Below are positions 1-11,700 of a stretch of DNA of 64,000 bases, piece by piece. Below the pieces are notes generated by a model. That model was not told the DNA's origin. It did no database searches and was given only the letters and a program-made list of their open reading frames with translations. The position numbers were made by a program, and so were the translations under genes. Position 1 is the stretch's first letter; each line of letters opens with the position of its first letter. Source of the stretch: Harmonia axyridis (Eukaryota > Arthropoda > Insecta > Coleoptera > Coccinellidae); the NCBI RefSeq assembly GCF_914767665.1, contig NC_059501.1:83364798-83428797 (forward strand). Reading direction: 5' to 3'.

Positions 1-55
1 TAGAGACCTCAGGAAGGGTGCGTACCTTGTTCTAGATTTCAGCCATTACTAGTTG
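1..55 (+). repeat. Partial copy of dispersed repeat family 'R-dis'
   Basis: A short stretch (cctcaggaagggtgcgtacc, then tagatttcagccattactag) matches the middle of a repeat seen more fully at 15345-15600, 15905-16080 (reverse) and 52725-52940. Only this part lies in the window, so the element may continue to the left. Its class is unknown. Confidence 0.55.
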
Positions 56-1099
56 TAACACAACAGGTGCTTGAAATTTCAGCAGCTAATTTCTTATTCT
101 TTACGAAAATTTGTTTATTGGGCAAAAATATGAAAAGAAACTGATTGATAAGATAATGAGTCCTTTAAGACGAGTGGTTTTATCTAAATTCGGTTTTTTA
201 GAATGTTTTCGCCTCAAATAAACAAGTTTGAGTAATGAAAATGAAAAATTATCTGATAAAATTTGAAGAACGAGTTGTATTTGGGAATATTATTTTTTTT
301 CCCTCGATTTAAATGTTCAATATTCTCTCGGGTGATGGCACTGAATTGGTTTGTGTTTATTTTTCAATTAACGTCGAATCATTTCAAGCGATCAATAATG
401 ACAATTTCAAATGTAAAATTTTAACGTGTCAATGTAAACAAAGTATCATCGATGAAGAAGCCGTGTTTTATCAGTAAAAATTCGAATGATTGGCAAGAAT
501 AATGCAATGTTATTAGTTGAAACCATCAAAATGTCAGATTTTGGCAAGTGAAAAAAAATAAACATCGTGATTTTCATATGAAATGGTCACCCAAGAAAAA
601 TTCCGTCCTTGAATTATTTTTCATTGAAGCATTTCTTCGAAACTCTTTAATTTTTTGATACATAACCGAATTCTTAAACAACTGTGTTGATATGTACCTG
701 AGATCTAACTGAAATCTCAAATGAAGATTCGAAGATATCTGATTAAAAATAATCTTCAGTGTTACAATACTCACGAATTTTTTTTATGAATGACTGATAT
801 TTGTACAATATAATGTTGTCTATACCTTTTGTTTCATATTCATCGATTACTTAACCACATTAAAATTTCTCACTTATTAGCTTGATCCATGAATTTCGAA
901 AGAAAAAACCCAGGAATCCAATTTTGAGGAAATCATCTCAGTTCCATAAGTTAACTTCACCACTGTGATCATCCAACACTCTTCCACGGAATTCTCATTA
1001 CCTCAATCCCTAAAAAAACCCATAAAACATCATACCCATCCATACCTCATCTCCGTTGTCATTTTCCTCCCATCCTCACTCACATCTTCCTCTCGAATC
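56..1099. other. Unassigned AT-rich DNA
   Basis: No coding pattern, inverted ends or repeat shared with the rest of the window was seen. Short open frames here are low-complexity and AT-driven. Confidence 0.5.
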
Positions 1100-1490
1100 T
1101 TCCCAGATGTATCTAGTTTCTCGTATACACATCCGAGCAAACCGACAATTTTATCTTGTCATCTGCCTTTTCCGCGAACAGAACTGAATAGTTGTTGAAT
1201 TATGTCACGATTCATTCATTATCTCCAATCAAAATAGTTGACTGCAATAATCGGACAAGGTGGAATCTTCAGGTGTGCTCTGTGATCTCGTAATGATGCC
1301 TCATCCTCATTCCGTTACTGCAGCGACTGAATGGGAAAGAGCATCATTCATTCTGGTTATCATCGACATTTTTCGTTGTTCGTCTCGTCTGCGGAGAAGA
1401 GGCATGAATAGATGAGGTGCTGCTGGTTGAGGCTACATCGAGTGCTTAACGGTTTGGGGTTCCCCAAGGTTGTCGTTTTGGGCTATGATT
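1100..1490 (+). repeat. Degenerate RT-motif repeat, copy 1
   Basis: About 390 bp that recurs at 3625-4004 and, more diverged, at 4005-4290. Shared landmarks are a stretch reading atctagtttctcgta, a block around gttgactgcaataatcgga, and a terminal block ggtttggggttccccaagg. Read in frame, the terminal block gives GVPQG, the strand-B signature of non-LTR reverse transcriptases (normally GVPQGSVLGP). No longer reverse transcriptase frame survives. The RT origin is inferred from that motif recurring at the same place in all three copies. Confidence 0.5.
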
Positions 1491-1784
1491 TTTACTGATA
1501 CTAGTTTTTGCTGTCACAAAGTAAACTTCAACACAATCATATGGTATCCTTTATAGGTCAGTTATAGAAAGGGGATCAATTTTATCTTTTGCGCTTCCTT
1601 AAACTTATCCCAGTTTTTATGTTGGTTTGTGAATTTGGTTTTGTTATGCCTTTAAAGATTGAATGTTTTTTTATTGTGTCGATCCCTGATGGTATAAATA
1701 ACCTTTCTCTTTGAAAATTATTTCTTGGGCCCTGTTGTTCAGTAGTTGGCCGCCATATTCTCTGTTCTTTTTCAGAGCTCTGAA

Positions 1785-2387
1785 GATTGGGTAAAAATGC
1801 ATAACTTAAGCCCCGGTCATGCTTCGACGTCGACGGCCAAACCAAATATTTACGTTTCCAAGGTCATGCTCCGTATTTGGAGGGACCAGCTCGGCGTAGT
1901 GTATTATGAAATGTTAAAACTCTCTGAAACAATCATAGGTGATCGTTTTCAAACGCAATTAATGCGTTTGAGCCGAGCATTGAGAGACAAACAGCCGCAA
2001 TACAACGAGAGACATAATAAAGTGATTTAACAGCATGACAATGCTCGACCCCATGTCGCAAAAGTGGTCAAGACATACTTGGAAACGTCCTACTCCACCC
2101 GCAGTATTCTCCAGGCATTGCTCCCTCGGACTATCACTTGTTTCGATCAATGGCACACGACTTACTAGCTGTAAGCAGTCCTGGTTTATGAAGAAGTAAA
2201 AAATTGGATCGATTCGAGGATCGCTTCAGAAGATGACCAGTTACTTCAACGCGGGATTCGTACGCAGCCTGAAAGATGGGAGATAGTAGTGGCCAGCGAT
2301 AAACAAAATGAATCATAAATGTATAACCAGTTTTTCACAATAGAGCCTCGAATATCGGAAAAAACGACGGAAGCAAAATTGTAAATA
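1785..2387 (+). pseudogene. Mariner transposase, 3' half, broken
   Basis: This is the C-terminal half of a mariner (DD34D) transposase. It begins near the WVK of the first catalytic region and runs through GHASTSTAKPN, the KVMLRIW-D-LGVVYYE block and the second catalytic block QHDNARPHVAKV. A TAA stop at 2028-2030 precedes QHDNARP. A small deletion after YLET shifts the frame before the third catalytic block (PSDYHLF is recoverable in another frame). The right end, with a tract gacggaagcaaaattgta near 2368-2387, matches the mariner inverted repeat at 62715 and 45625. The N-terminal DNA-binding half and left inverted repeat are missing. Confidence 0.88.
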
Positions 2388-2399
2388 TTGGAAAAAAAG

Positions 2400-2720
2400 C
2401 ACTAAAGTACCCCACACACCCGCAGATTTGCCCGACCCACCCCTGCCTCTTCCCGGATCACGTCCGTCACTGGCCGGATCGTGGCCATTCGATCATCCCG
2501 CTCGTGCATGAACGGATGACGCGGCTGTCGGTGTTCGGACGGCCGGCCGTACAGCCGTATCTGGACACGATACACCGGGCGACTCGAGGAAGCGTCGGTC
2601 CGGCTGTCACGGCACACTCGACTGGGCGCCTGTTGACGCCACCTAACCGGAACCGAAACAAAAAGATGCAACAATTGACGGCGTTCTTTCAGGGCCCGCT
2701 GCATCTTTCGCGAAAGGAGA
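2400..2720. other. GC-rich island, no gene recognised
   Basis: The base composition changes sharply to GC- and CpG-rich sequence just past the mariner end. Long open frames exist on both strands (for example 2504-2920 +), but they are favoured by composition and show no recognisable domain. It could be a conserved regulatory element or an unannotated exon; neither can be shown here. Confidence 0.4.
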
Positions 2721-2819
2721 CACGAATCATCGGAGGAGGCCAGGGTCGTAATAACGGGAATTTATGGGATGCTGGATGGGTCTCATATCGGACGTTGGTC
2801 CATGACTACACTTTTTGTT

Positions 2820-3075
2820 TTCATGTTGTTTTGTCGTATCAGCTTCCGAATTCGAGACAAAGATTTCAATCAAACTCTGGTAATCCAAATTATTATAAAG
2901 ATCCGGTAAGTGAGCTGTGATGAATAAAATAATGAATAAGTTTTGGTACTTATTTGCTCAATCAGTAGCGAAGATTGATAAGCAATCGATAAACTAGTCT
3001 AATCATTTCAAAAAAGAGTAGAACTACAAGACATCTCTGATTCTGGAAAACAAAGCGTTTGAATACCCGTGTCAA
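2820..3075 (+). repeat. Dispersed repeat family 'CGC', copy 1
   Basis: A stretch running from the tgttttgtcgtatcagct region through ctggtaatccaaattattataaag, a GTAAGTGAGCTGTGATG-like block and a final aaaacaaagcgtttg matches 38600-39130 and, in reverse, 45395-45625. The shared terminal motif is gcaaacgctttgttttcaag. Probably a non-autonomous DNA element; no transposase was seen. Confidence 0.6.
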
Positions 3076-3624
3076 TAGAACTTTTTTTTTTAAATTCACC
3101 AAAGCAATATTTCATTTTCTTTTGTAGCTTGAAGTTAGGAACAGCCTTTATAATTATATACTGTTATGTAGTTTTCAAGTTCAGTAGCGGAATAGGCTTA
3201 TGTCTTCATGTCATCGTTTTTCTTATTTTTTTTCGATATTTTGTTTGAATTTTCTGTGGATCTGACGACGTTATTATTCAAGCTGTTTCGAACGTAAGCG
3301 AAATCTATCAAGACTCTTTAAAACCGGGTTGTATAAAGAAAATCAACCCACTTGCACTGAATGCACCATACTTACAATTAATTTTCTCTATTCGCTGTTA
3401 TTGATTTAGCATTACCCCGTATATATTCAAGGTATTTCTGTTTATAATCGGTTCAACTACTTCATTTTATATTTATATATTTGTTATTCTAATATGAATT
3501 TAGTGTGGCGTCCTGTATTTGTTTCAACTATTTAAGATATTTTCTAATACCCAAAACATACACTGAATTGTTTCGGGAACAAATCAACGTTAACACAAAA
3601 TTTTGCAAGGAGCTTGGAATTGCT
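3076..3624. other. Unassigned AT-rich DNA
   Basis: Nothing recognisable. No inverted ends or coding frame. Confidence 0.4.
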
Positions 3625-4004
3625 ATCTTCCTAGATGTATCTAGTTTCTCGTACACATCCGGGTAAACCGACAATTTTATCTTGTCATCTAGCTTTTCCG
3701 CGTACAGAACTGAATAGTTGTTAAGTTATGTCACGATTCATTCATTATCTCCAATCAAAATAGTTGACTGCAATAATCGGATAAGGTGGAATCTTCAGGT
3801 GTGCTCTGTGATCTCGTAATTATCCTATCCTCATGCCCTTTCTGCTGCAACTGAATGGAAAACAGCATCATTCACTCTAGTTATCATCTACAGTTTTCGT
3901 TGTTCGTCTAGTCTGTAGAGAAGAGACATGAATAGATGAGGTGCTACTGATCGAGTGCTTAACGGTTTGGGGTTCCCCAAGGGTGTCGTTTTGGGCCAGT
4001 AGTT
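3625..4004 (+). repeat. Degenerate RT-motif repeat, copy 2
   Basis: The closest relative of 1100-1490, easily aligned over its whole length. The end keeps the in-frame GVPQG motif near 3967-3982, and the next codons read roughly CRFGPVVLFA, close to the family pattern SVLGPLLF. It is directly followed by copy 3 in the same orientation. Confidence 0.55.
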
Positions 4005-4290
4005 TTATTCGCCTTCACTCAATTCATTCATATTTTCCAATCCAAATCGTTGGCTGCGATCATCGGAAAAAGTGAAATCTTTGAGCAGGTATTGATGCCT
4101 TCTATTCATTCTACAGCTCAATAGGAAAATATCATTCAACTTGGTTATCATCGATATATTTCGTTGTTCGTCTAGTCTGAATAAATGAGCTTAGAGATAC
4201 TGATTGAGGAGGCTTCATTGAGTCCCTTACGGTTTGGGGTGCCTCAAGGTTATTGTATTGTGCTGAGTGTTTTTATTTCTCGATACTTAA
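4005..4290 (+). repeat. Degenerate RT-motif repeat, copy 3
   Basis: A more diverged copy abutting copy 2. It keeps the order of blocks (attatttcc-like start, ttggttatcatcgat, ttcgttgttcgtctagtctg, then gtttggggtgcctcaaggt) and again encodes GVPQG at its end. A fragment of a fourth start follows at about 4295-4340 (attatctccaat, gtagttgactg). Confidence 0.5.
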
Positions 4291-4339
4291 TCTATTCATT
4301 ATCTCCAATATACGTAGTTGACTGTACTAACAGGGAATC

Positions 4340-5304
4340 TCTAGTTGCGCATTGACAACAGATCCTACCGAGCAGCAATTTTACGTATTTATATGCAAGA
4401 ACAATCCAAAGTTTCGTGCAAAATTTTTTGTTGATAACATCGTCAGGACAACATCAAATTCATGCAGAATATCGAAAAAAACGAAGGAGGCGCTAACGTG
4501 AAGTCAGGGCCGTAGCGCCTATTCATTTTTATGCCAATTACGCCTTTGAAGACCACATAAAAACCTATCTACATTTATGTTGTCTTCAAGAGTGCTATGG
4601 GTTCATGTATGAACGATTGCCCAGATGCTTCTGACTCAACGTCAGCACAGTTTGAAATTTTTATATTTAGCTTGAATTTTCTGTCATTCTGCTGAAGCTA
4701 TCAACAATGAATTCCACATGACATTTCATTTGTTATTACATTTATACACTCAAAATTTGAAATCGGTCGGATCTGTTGTCACTGAAATATTAGGTTTTTT
4801 CTTCGGAATTTCGCTTGAATTGTCTATCGTATCTATAATTTTGGAGATATTGGAAAAATAAGATTTACTAAATATGTTATCGTTTGTTGGAGTTCATCCA
4901 TGTTTGAATTCGTTCCCAGAATTTTGTTTCAATTCAGACTAAATCCTTCTCTGGAGTGACTTGCCACGGAAACATATTATATTATATATTCAACATGATG
5001 TTATTCATCATTTTTGGACCAATTTTCTACAATGCTTTGAATTCTTGAAGCATATATCAATAGAAATATCATCTTCGAAGGTTCGATTTTTCACCTTTCG
5101 GTATCAGTATTGAATCATGGAGGAACATTATATAGCTACAAAGCTGAATTTTTGAAACTTTTGTCATCGAATAACTTTAATATCTTTCAACTATACGATC
5201 TTCGTGAAATTATTTTGAACATCATATCTGGAGAGTACAGTGTTTTACAATTACTCCCCCTTCAAAAAAGTGCTTATATTGTAATGAATGAAATTTTTAT
5301 TTGT
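4340..5304. other. Unassigned DNA
   Basis: No recognisable gene or repeat. Short open frames at 5110-5310 look like chance. Confidence 0.4.
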
Positions 5305-5514
5305 TCATGACTCAGGTATGCCGACTAGACTGAAACTATCAAAATTCTTACCACAACCAGTTGAGACGAAAATGGCTAGGATCAACGCGACTGAATCGAT
5401 CAAACCCAGCATTAGGTCCCAAAATAGCCTGCTGAGGTTGCCTGTATCAAGATTCCACCAACCCAAAATAGAACAAACGCAAACAAGAAAACGAATAAAA
5501 ATCTTGGACCTCAA
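5305..5514 (-). CDS. Possible host exon or gene relic with a membrane segment (unrecognised)
   Basis: An open frame of about 69 residues on the - strand contains two hydrophobic stretches, around FIRFLVCVCSILGWW and LIDSVALILAIFV, separated by NLDTGNLSRLFWD. The composition is less AT-biased than its surroundings. On the - strand the sequence TGTGGTAAGAATTTT just after the second hydrophobic stretch would make a good 5' splice site, so a real exon might end there and not at the stop. No family was recognised. A chemoreceptor-like or other membrane protein exon is possible; coincidence is also possible. Confidence 0.22.
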   Translation of the reverse strand: MRSKIFIRFLVCVCSILGWWNLDTGNLSRLFWDLMLGLIDSVALILAIFVSTGCGKNFDSFSLVGIPES

Positions 5515-5937
5515 ACATCTGCCGCCATTTTAATGATCCCATAGACCTTTTTGTTTCCCCCTTAACAGTCTCCATTCCTCGAAATCGTTAAGTCTTCCCC
5601 TTGTTTTCGAATGTAGTCAAATTCGTGTCCTAATTGACTATAAATAATACGGGTGGCACGAATATCAGTTTTAGATTCGAGACCAGAATAGTTTATCGTA
5701 GGGTATATTTCGTTTTTTGTCGTTTTCGGAAAAGTATATGGTCAGAGAGATCATTAGTGGAGCTGCAAAACCATAGAATAAAAGGCTTCCAACTGTGCTT
5801 AGAGTCTTTCAGAGCGCTCGTTAACCGTACATATCGTCCAAACATTTCATCAAAATGTCTGTATATTTTTTATGTTTTGAATCAAAAATGATATCAAATG
5901 ATACTGAATTCAGTCCAACGTTAATTGAATAACTATA
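5515..5937. other. Unassigned DNA left of the Tc1 element
   Basis: No supported gene. The 85-codon frame at 5634-5891 has no recognisable features. Confidence 0.35.
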
Positions 5938-7464
5938 TGCACTGCGCAAAAAGTTAACGCACATTATAGAAATCTCAAATTTATTCTACAACTGAAGGTG
6001 TTCTCAATGATAATTATTTTTATCAGAATTATGCATGCATATGTTATCCACTTTCAACGTTTTTCTCCAATACATGTGTTTTTCCCCAGCAGGAATAAAA
6101 AAAGATGAGATTATCAGCTTTTGAATGTATTGGCTCCATTCTGAAATCAGTTGTTCTCGATCAATTCTAGTGATCAATAGTTTTTCTTTCGTTTGATTTT
6201 CTACACTCGATCGCTATGCAACGCGAAACACGCAATTTGACCCAAGAGGAATGTGCCCAAGCGGTAGTTTTGCGAGAAGAAGGGTGGACATACACAAGAA
6301 TTGCAGAAAGGTTTGGAGTTTCCCATACAAGTGTGTCCAGAATGTTGCAGCAATTCAGGGAGACAGGTATGAATGCCCGAAGACCAGGACAGGGTAGACC
6401 ATGGGTAACAACTGCCATTCAAGAACGTTACTTGAGAGTTTCTTCGTTGAGACAACGGTTTGCAACCGCTCGCCTCCATCAAAATCAGCTCGAGCAAACT
6501 CATGGGGTGCAAATTAGCACTCAGACAATAAGAAATCGCCTCTGAGAATATGATTTAAGGCCTCGTGTCGCGACAAGAGGTCCAGCTCTTACCCCAGCCC
6601 ATCGAAGGGCGCGTTTGGATTTTGCGAGAGAGCATATCCATTGGAAAGAGGCTGATTGGGAAAGAGTTCTCACAGATGAGTCTAGATTCTGCCTCTACCA
6701 TTGTGATCGACGTTCCCTTGTATGCAGACGTCCACATGAAAGTTATGTTCAGTGCAATTTCCTGAATACTACTGGTTTCGGGGGAGGATCGATTATGGTA
6801 TGGGGTGGAATATCTTTGACTGCTCGCACAGACCCAGTGGTCGTTGATAATGGAGCTATGAATGCTGATAGGTATATAAGGAACATTCTTGAAGAGCATG
6901 TAGTGCCATTTGCCCCATACATTGGTGAAAATTTCATTTTTATGGACGATAATGCCAGACCCTATCGTGCGCGCATCATTCAGGAGTACCTTGAAGAGGT
7001 TGAAGTCTCTGGAATGGAATGACCAGCAAGAAGTCCAGATCTCAATCCGATTGAGCAGGTTTGGGACAACCTCAAAAGAAGGCTGAGAAGTTCAGAAAAT
7101 CATCGAGCTACTCTTAATGACTAAGGAATCCAACTCAGATTAATCTGGGAAAGATTTGATCAGAACATTTTAGGATCACTCATTTTGAGTATGAACCGTC
7201 GTTGCTGAGCTGTAATTAACGCAAGAGGTGGAAATACCAAGTACTAAATCACTTATCAGCATTCCAGTATTTTGAAAATTGTTTATTTCTCTTCTTTCAC
7301 ATAAGAATCGGTGAAATTCTGAATTTTTCTTTCATTTATTGTGTCTTGTTTCGTACAAAACCTTCCGGAGAGAACATAAAAAATAAGTTATAAAGTCAAT
7401 GTAGAGTTAACTTCCATTAAAATTGAGATTTTTAGAATGTGCGTTAATTTTTTTGTGCAGTGTA
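5938..7464 (+). mobile_element. Tc1-like DD34E transposon, full length, inactive
   Basis: About 1.53 kb flanked by TA (5936-5937 and 7465-7466). The left end tgcactgcgcaaaaagttaa and the reverse complement of the right end, tacactgcacaaaaaaatta, align, followed by a shared acgcacatt. The single gene (6216-7208) reads in one frame but has three internal stops. The size and TA duplication are normal for Tc1 elements. The element looks complete in structure and dead in coding. Confidence 0.9.
6216..7208 (+). pseudogene. Tc1-like transposase with three in-frame stops
   Basis: About 330 codons in one frame. The N-terminus (residues 1-60) is a helix-turn-helix paired-type domain with LTQEECAQAVVLREEGWTY and FGVSHTSVSRMLQQF, followed by a GRP linker (GQGRPWVTT). 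The DDE domain shows VLTDESRF (first D), VWGGIS, FMDDNARPYRA (second D) and ARSPDLNPIEQVWD (final E). There are 34 residues between the last D and E, giving DD34E. Internal stops are TGA at 6543-6545, TGA at 7020-7022 (where a Trp is expected before PARSPDL) and TAA at 7122-7124. The natural stop is TGA at 7206-7208. There are no frameshifts, so decay is by point mutation only, which suggests a moderately young insertion. Confidence 0.92.
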
Positions 7465-8479
7465 TATACAAATTGTTAATTTCAAACCCCTTATATTGGG
7501 GAATCATATTCCATAGATTTATACTAATTGTATTCCATTGAAAAAACTTTACAAAAAATACAAAGAAAATACGACAACTTCTTGACATCAATGATCTGAA
7601 TAACTGCTAGTGGAACACTCTTCAGAATAAAATCTGAAAAAAAAAACCTGAAGAGCTAAGCTTATTCTCACGAAAAGCGAAACCTCGATTTGAACGATTG
7701 TGAAAGTGTCTCTTCCTCATGTTGCCCTCAAATGAAACCCGACTTAGCCGTGAGCAAAATGAAGATCTTTAACCTTATCGAGAGGGAAATTGTTGAAGCC
7801 AAGACTGCAATTACATCTGCTGCAGACACAGGCTGGGTGAACGATCTGCCGAGGCTTGTATTTCATGATGATATAAATTAGGAGATGTGAAAAATGAACG
7901 GTTGGAGGTGAGGAGATGAACTGGAGCCTGATCAAGAACAAAGACAGTCCAACAGGTGTTTCCATCGGCTGCAATTATTGCTGGTTGGTATCTGATGGGA
8001 CTGAAAGGGATACGAGAAGTTTGTGATGGTGTCTTGGCCATTCTTCTCAATGAATATTGTCAGTATTTGTGAAATGAGGAATTCTGAATCAATTTTTAGG
8101 TGTGCATTGTTTTTTTTCAGTAATATGGAATTCACACAGAAGTATGAACATGAGCTTGGGTTGTATCATATGAATTTGCCATGGATTGATATTTTTAATT
8201 TTGTTTTGGTGTGCATTTAACTTTGTGCCATGATTTCGGATTCGTTGGATGTCAGAAACCCTGAAAAAAACCTTACAAAGATGTCATTTTATCAACCTTC
8301 AACTCACAGTTTGAAGCATTTAACTCAATAAGTGTAAAAAGTAAATTTAATTTTTTTTTAATTTGAATTTATTCGTCGAGATATTTTTTTTCGATAGTGA
8401 AACAAGTACTCCAACACTTTTCTAATTTTTCAATTTCTTTTTTGTACAAAGATTCGTGTTCTTTTTTTTTTTTTTATAC
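7465..8479. other. Mostly unassigned; weak coding-like patch at 7690-7881
   Basis: The only notable stretch is a 63-codon + strand frame whose second half (around KIFNLIEREIVEAKTAITSA and GWVNDLPRLVFHDD) has balanced composition and protein-like character. No family was recognised and no clear splice sites flank it. Everything else is AT-rich with poly-T runs near 8461-8475. Confidence 0.3.
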
Positions 8480-8720
8480 GCAACTCTCGGGAAAAGACTG
8501 AGCTTATAACGCCCTTTCAAGCGCCCCGAGATGAATTTAGAAGAAATCGGTTTGTGCGTGTCTTAAACTGCTGTAAGTTGTAACCAAGGGGGAATACATC
8601 TTGAGGTAGGGTATTCCATAGCCTTGCAGTTCGGTAAAGAAAACTTCGCTTTCGAAACACGGACAAAGTCCTTGTATTTCCGGAACAATAGGATAAATAT
8701 TACAGACTATTCTGATAATT
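8480..8720 (-). pseudogene. Non-LTR retrotransposon ORF2 C-terminal tail
   Basis: On the - strand the sequence encodes RTARLWNTLPQDVFPLGYNL followed by QQFKTRTNRFLL. This is the characteristic end of many jockey/CR1-type reverse transcriptase ORFs (a rLWNsLP....Y.Lq.FK.r.nr.l pattern). Only about 60 residues survive. The catalytic core is absent and the 3' tail was not identified. Confidence 0.7.
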
Positions 8721-10544
8721 TGCTATTAATTCATTCTTTTTAAATTGGCAACAAGAAAACAAAAATTTCCTCAATTTTCAATGCCGAAATCATTGAACTG
8801 GATACCGAACATGGATAAAAGGTGAGCAAATATTTGAATCAATGAGCTCCTTTAAAAAATGAAGACTCAGCACTCATTGAACAAAAGTTGAAGATATTCA
8901 CAAAAAACTGCCAAAATATTTTGAGATCGAATTCTTTATTTCTGAACCTTGCTGCAGGCAAAAATTGATATCTAAGCACCCTCAAACTTCATAGTATAAT
9001 AGCTTTCGACGAGACGTTCTTGACCAAGTTTTTGTAGGTGCCCCCTTCAAGGGATTACGATGTTTCGTCCCAAGATCGCTGGTGGACTCATCAGTTACGC
9101 TATGCAGTGATCTCTGCCCAAAACACACCCTCTCACACCATCGTGGAGAGGTGAATCTGCACAAATTCAGGGATTCTTTATGAACCCACCGATGCCTCGC
9201 TAGAGAGTGACGCGAAGCCAAGAACGCCACCTCTCGGGCATGCAGTGTCACTACAAGCTGAAAGTTTATGCTCACAAGGTCCCCTATAGAGTCAAGTTGG
9301 AATGTGTACTTAAAAACTCAGATCACCCTGGCTTTTTAAGTTGCATAAAACTGCGACCCAATTTTGTCATAAGTTTAAAAGCTGAAACTAATGTATACAT
9401 ATGAGACAGCTAACTACGAAAAGATTCTTTCATAAATGACAGACATTTTTAATACTAGAAACCCTCCACCAAATACCTTAAAAAATGACAAATTTACATC
9501 AGTAGTACATTTGTAGAATCTTTCAGTCTGAAGATGAACTTGAATGAGTTCAAAACGACGCGTTTACACAATATAATCCTCAAATTGTTGAAATCCAATT
9601 TTACTGGTAGTGAGTAAACACATGGAAAGTAAAAAACATTCTTAATTTTATGAAAACATTTTTTTTCTAAGACAGATATGAAAAATTCCTACTCATACAA
9701 AAACCTGCTGTTCGTTTCACAGGTAGTGTTTATTTGTTGTCGAAGGTATTTACGTACATCCCGTACATCGTGAATGTCCTGAAACCATCTTCGTCCGCGC
9801 ACGAAAGGATCGGTAACCAGCTACTAATTCCTGTAGACCCCCAGACTAAAAAAAAGTTTGGACCACCAGTGTCTCTCCTCATTATAGTCGGCGCAAATTA
9901 CACAGCACTCGTTATGTAAATACGCATGAAACGGTAATTTTTGTTCCCCGGTTGCGGCGTTGCCGTATCTACTCTTTTGGAAGGAGATCTCAGGATTGTT
10001 TCCATATGGAACTTAAAACATCGATTGTGTTCAGTTCATTAGGTGAAAAGTATTGAAAATTTAGATTTGTAGAAATTTAGCTTATTCATTTTCGTTTATT
10101 TACGCTTGAATGCCTTGAGAATGATACGAAATTGAAAATTTATATTTCCATATTGATCCGATTTTGTTTTGCCCTTTTTTTTAATTTTCCTATTAATTTG
10201 TAGTTTATGAGCTCTTTCTTTATAATATGTGAGTACTATTCCTTCCTATGCCTGATCTTTGAGTTTAACTTTTTCTTTCGTTCTTGTATTTCTTTATTCA
10301 TTTTCTTCTACTATCTACTTATTTTTTAAGCATCTTTATCCCAACAACTTTCAATATGAATTACTTTTATTTTAAAGTTTTCCAAGTTTTTAAACTTGAT
10401 GCATGAAGATTTGTTTGGTAGTTGTAAGAAATCTAATTTATCCATTGAATACTATTCAATTAATCAAACTTTGCACACAATATTTTGAATTGTATCTACT
10501 CTCTTTGTGCAAACGAGTTAAAAAAATGAATAATTATAAATGTG
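8721..10544. other. Unassigned DNA with two moderately GC-rich patches
   Basis: Patches at about 8990-9280 and 9730-9950 are less AT-rich than their surroundings and hold short open frames (97 codons -, 61 codons +) without recognisable domains. They could be conserved non-coding DNA. The rest is AT-rich and featureless. Confidence 0.35.
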
Positions 10545-11400
10545 TTGTGAAAACATCTTTCTCAAACCTTTCTGACTTTTCGTTATACTCGTGTTCAAAG
10601 AGTAGTTTTTGAACCTTATACTGCTGCCAAAACCCCCAATATCTTTTTGATGTAACTACACTTTTTGCCTAGAAATACAATTCCAACTGACAAAAAATTA
10701 AAACCGTCTGTCTTTATGTTTATTCAGTTATTCAATCTTACAGTTTTGGATAATTTATTTTTTCTTGTGATTGGTTTTGATATGTTAATAGAGTAGGAAT
10801 TGTATTTTTAGGCAAAAAGCAAAATATATATCAGATGTTAAAGGTTTTGGTACAATGATATCATGATTTTGATATTCAAATTGGATTGCGTCAATCAAGT
10901 AGACCCTTCTGACCTCTTAATTCAAAGTAGGTATATATTGATCCATCAACGGAAAGATAAAATTGAATTCTCTAAAATTATTATTTCAATTGTAAAAGAT
11001 GATTTGCATATCCATTCCACAGAAGAGGAAGAAAGAAAAGCATTTATGATTTTCAATTTTGACATTTTCATTTCTGGTTAGTTATAGTAATGTATTTTCC
11101 ATTTTTCAACGAGTTGAAAAAAGGAGATTTATTGGATTTTTGAATACAGTCGTATAACTGTGTTTTTCGAAAACCTTTCTAACTTTTCGTTCAACCAATT
11201 CGTACTGCTCGTGTGCAAAGAGTAGTTTTCAAAACTTACACTGGTGACAAAACCCTGAATATATGTTATATCTTTTTGATGAATGGTATACCCATTCCAC
11301 AGAATAGGAAGAAAGAAGAGCTTTTATAATTTTTTATTTTGATATTTTCAGTTCTGGTGAGTTGAAGTAATGTATTTCTTATTTTATTTGTGTCACAACA
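10545..11400. repeat. Local cluster of degenerate repeats
   Basis: Two blocks recur. Block a, with aacctttctgacttttcgtt and then gcaaagagtagtttt, occurs at about 10565-10650 and 11170-11265. Block b, with cattccacagaagaggaaga, occurs at about 11010-11090 and 11285-11375. Block b also occurs at 13805-13835 and, in reverse, near 14765-14790 and 15297-15312. This suggests an old repeat family specific to this 5-kb neighbourhood. No coding capacity is visible. Confidence 0.55.
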
Positions 11401-11459
11401 TATTATTAGAAATTCATCGATTTTTCTCTCTCCTCGTATCAGCAACATAAGTCTGACAA

Positions 11460-11700
11460 CAATGCTCAGTCGCCTGTGCCACAATCACAGGCAGAAGGAG
11501 CACGACGCGCAGAATGGGGAGGAATAAAGACTCTCTTAGCGCCCGGGGTGGTGGTAGAGGGAATAACCGATAAACGCCCGTTTCTGGTAGAGAGAAGGAT
11601 TGTTATCTTGCGTTGCGGGTTCCGCATGCTTGTTTTTAATGCGGGGTATCGACGTGGATTGAGTGTGGGTACTGATGATGCGTTTTAGCCGGCCACCTCC
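11460..11700. other. GC-richer island
   Basis: An isolated patch of balanced or GC-rich composition holding a 70-codon + frame (11476-11688) with no recognisable domain. Candidate regulatory DNA, or an exon of an unknown gene. Confidence 0.3.

Noticed and set aside
2504..2920. 138-codon open frame as a gene
   Set aside because: Starts in GC/CpG-rich DNA where stops are rare on both strands, then runs into the dispersed CGC repeat.
5305..5330. Recursive splice site at ctcaggtatg on the + strand
   Set aside because: The polypyrimidine tract is poor and no downstream donor defines a cassette. Similar weak cases at 9721, 14541, 33194 and 42461 were dropped for the same reason.
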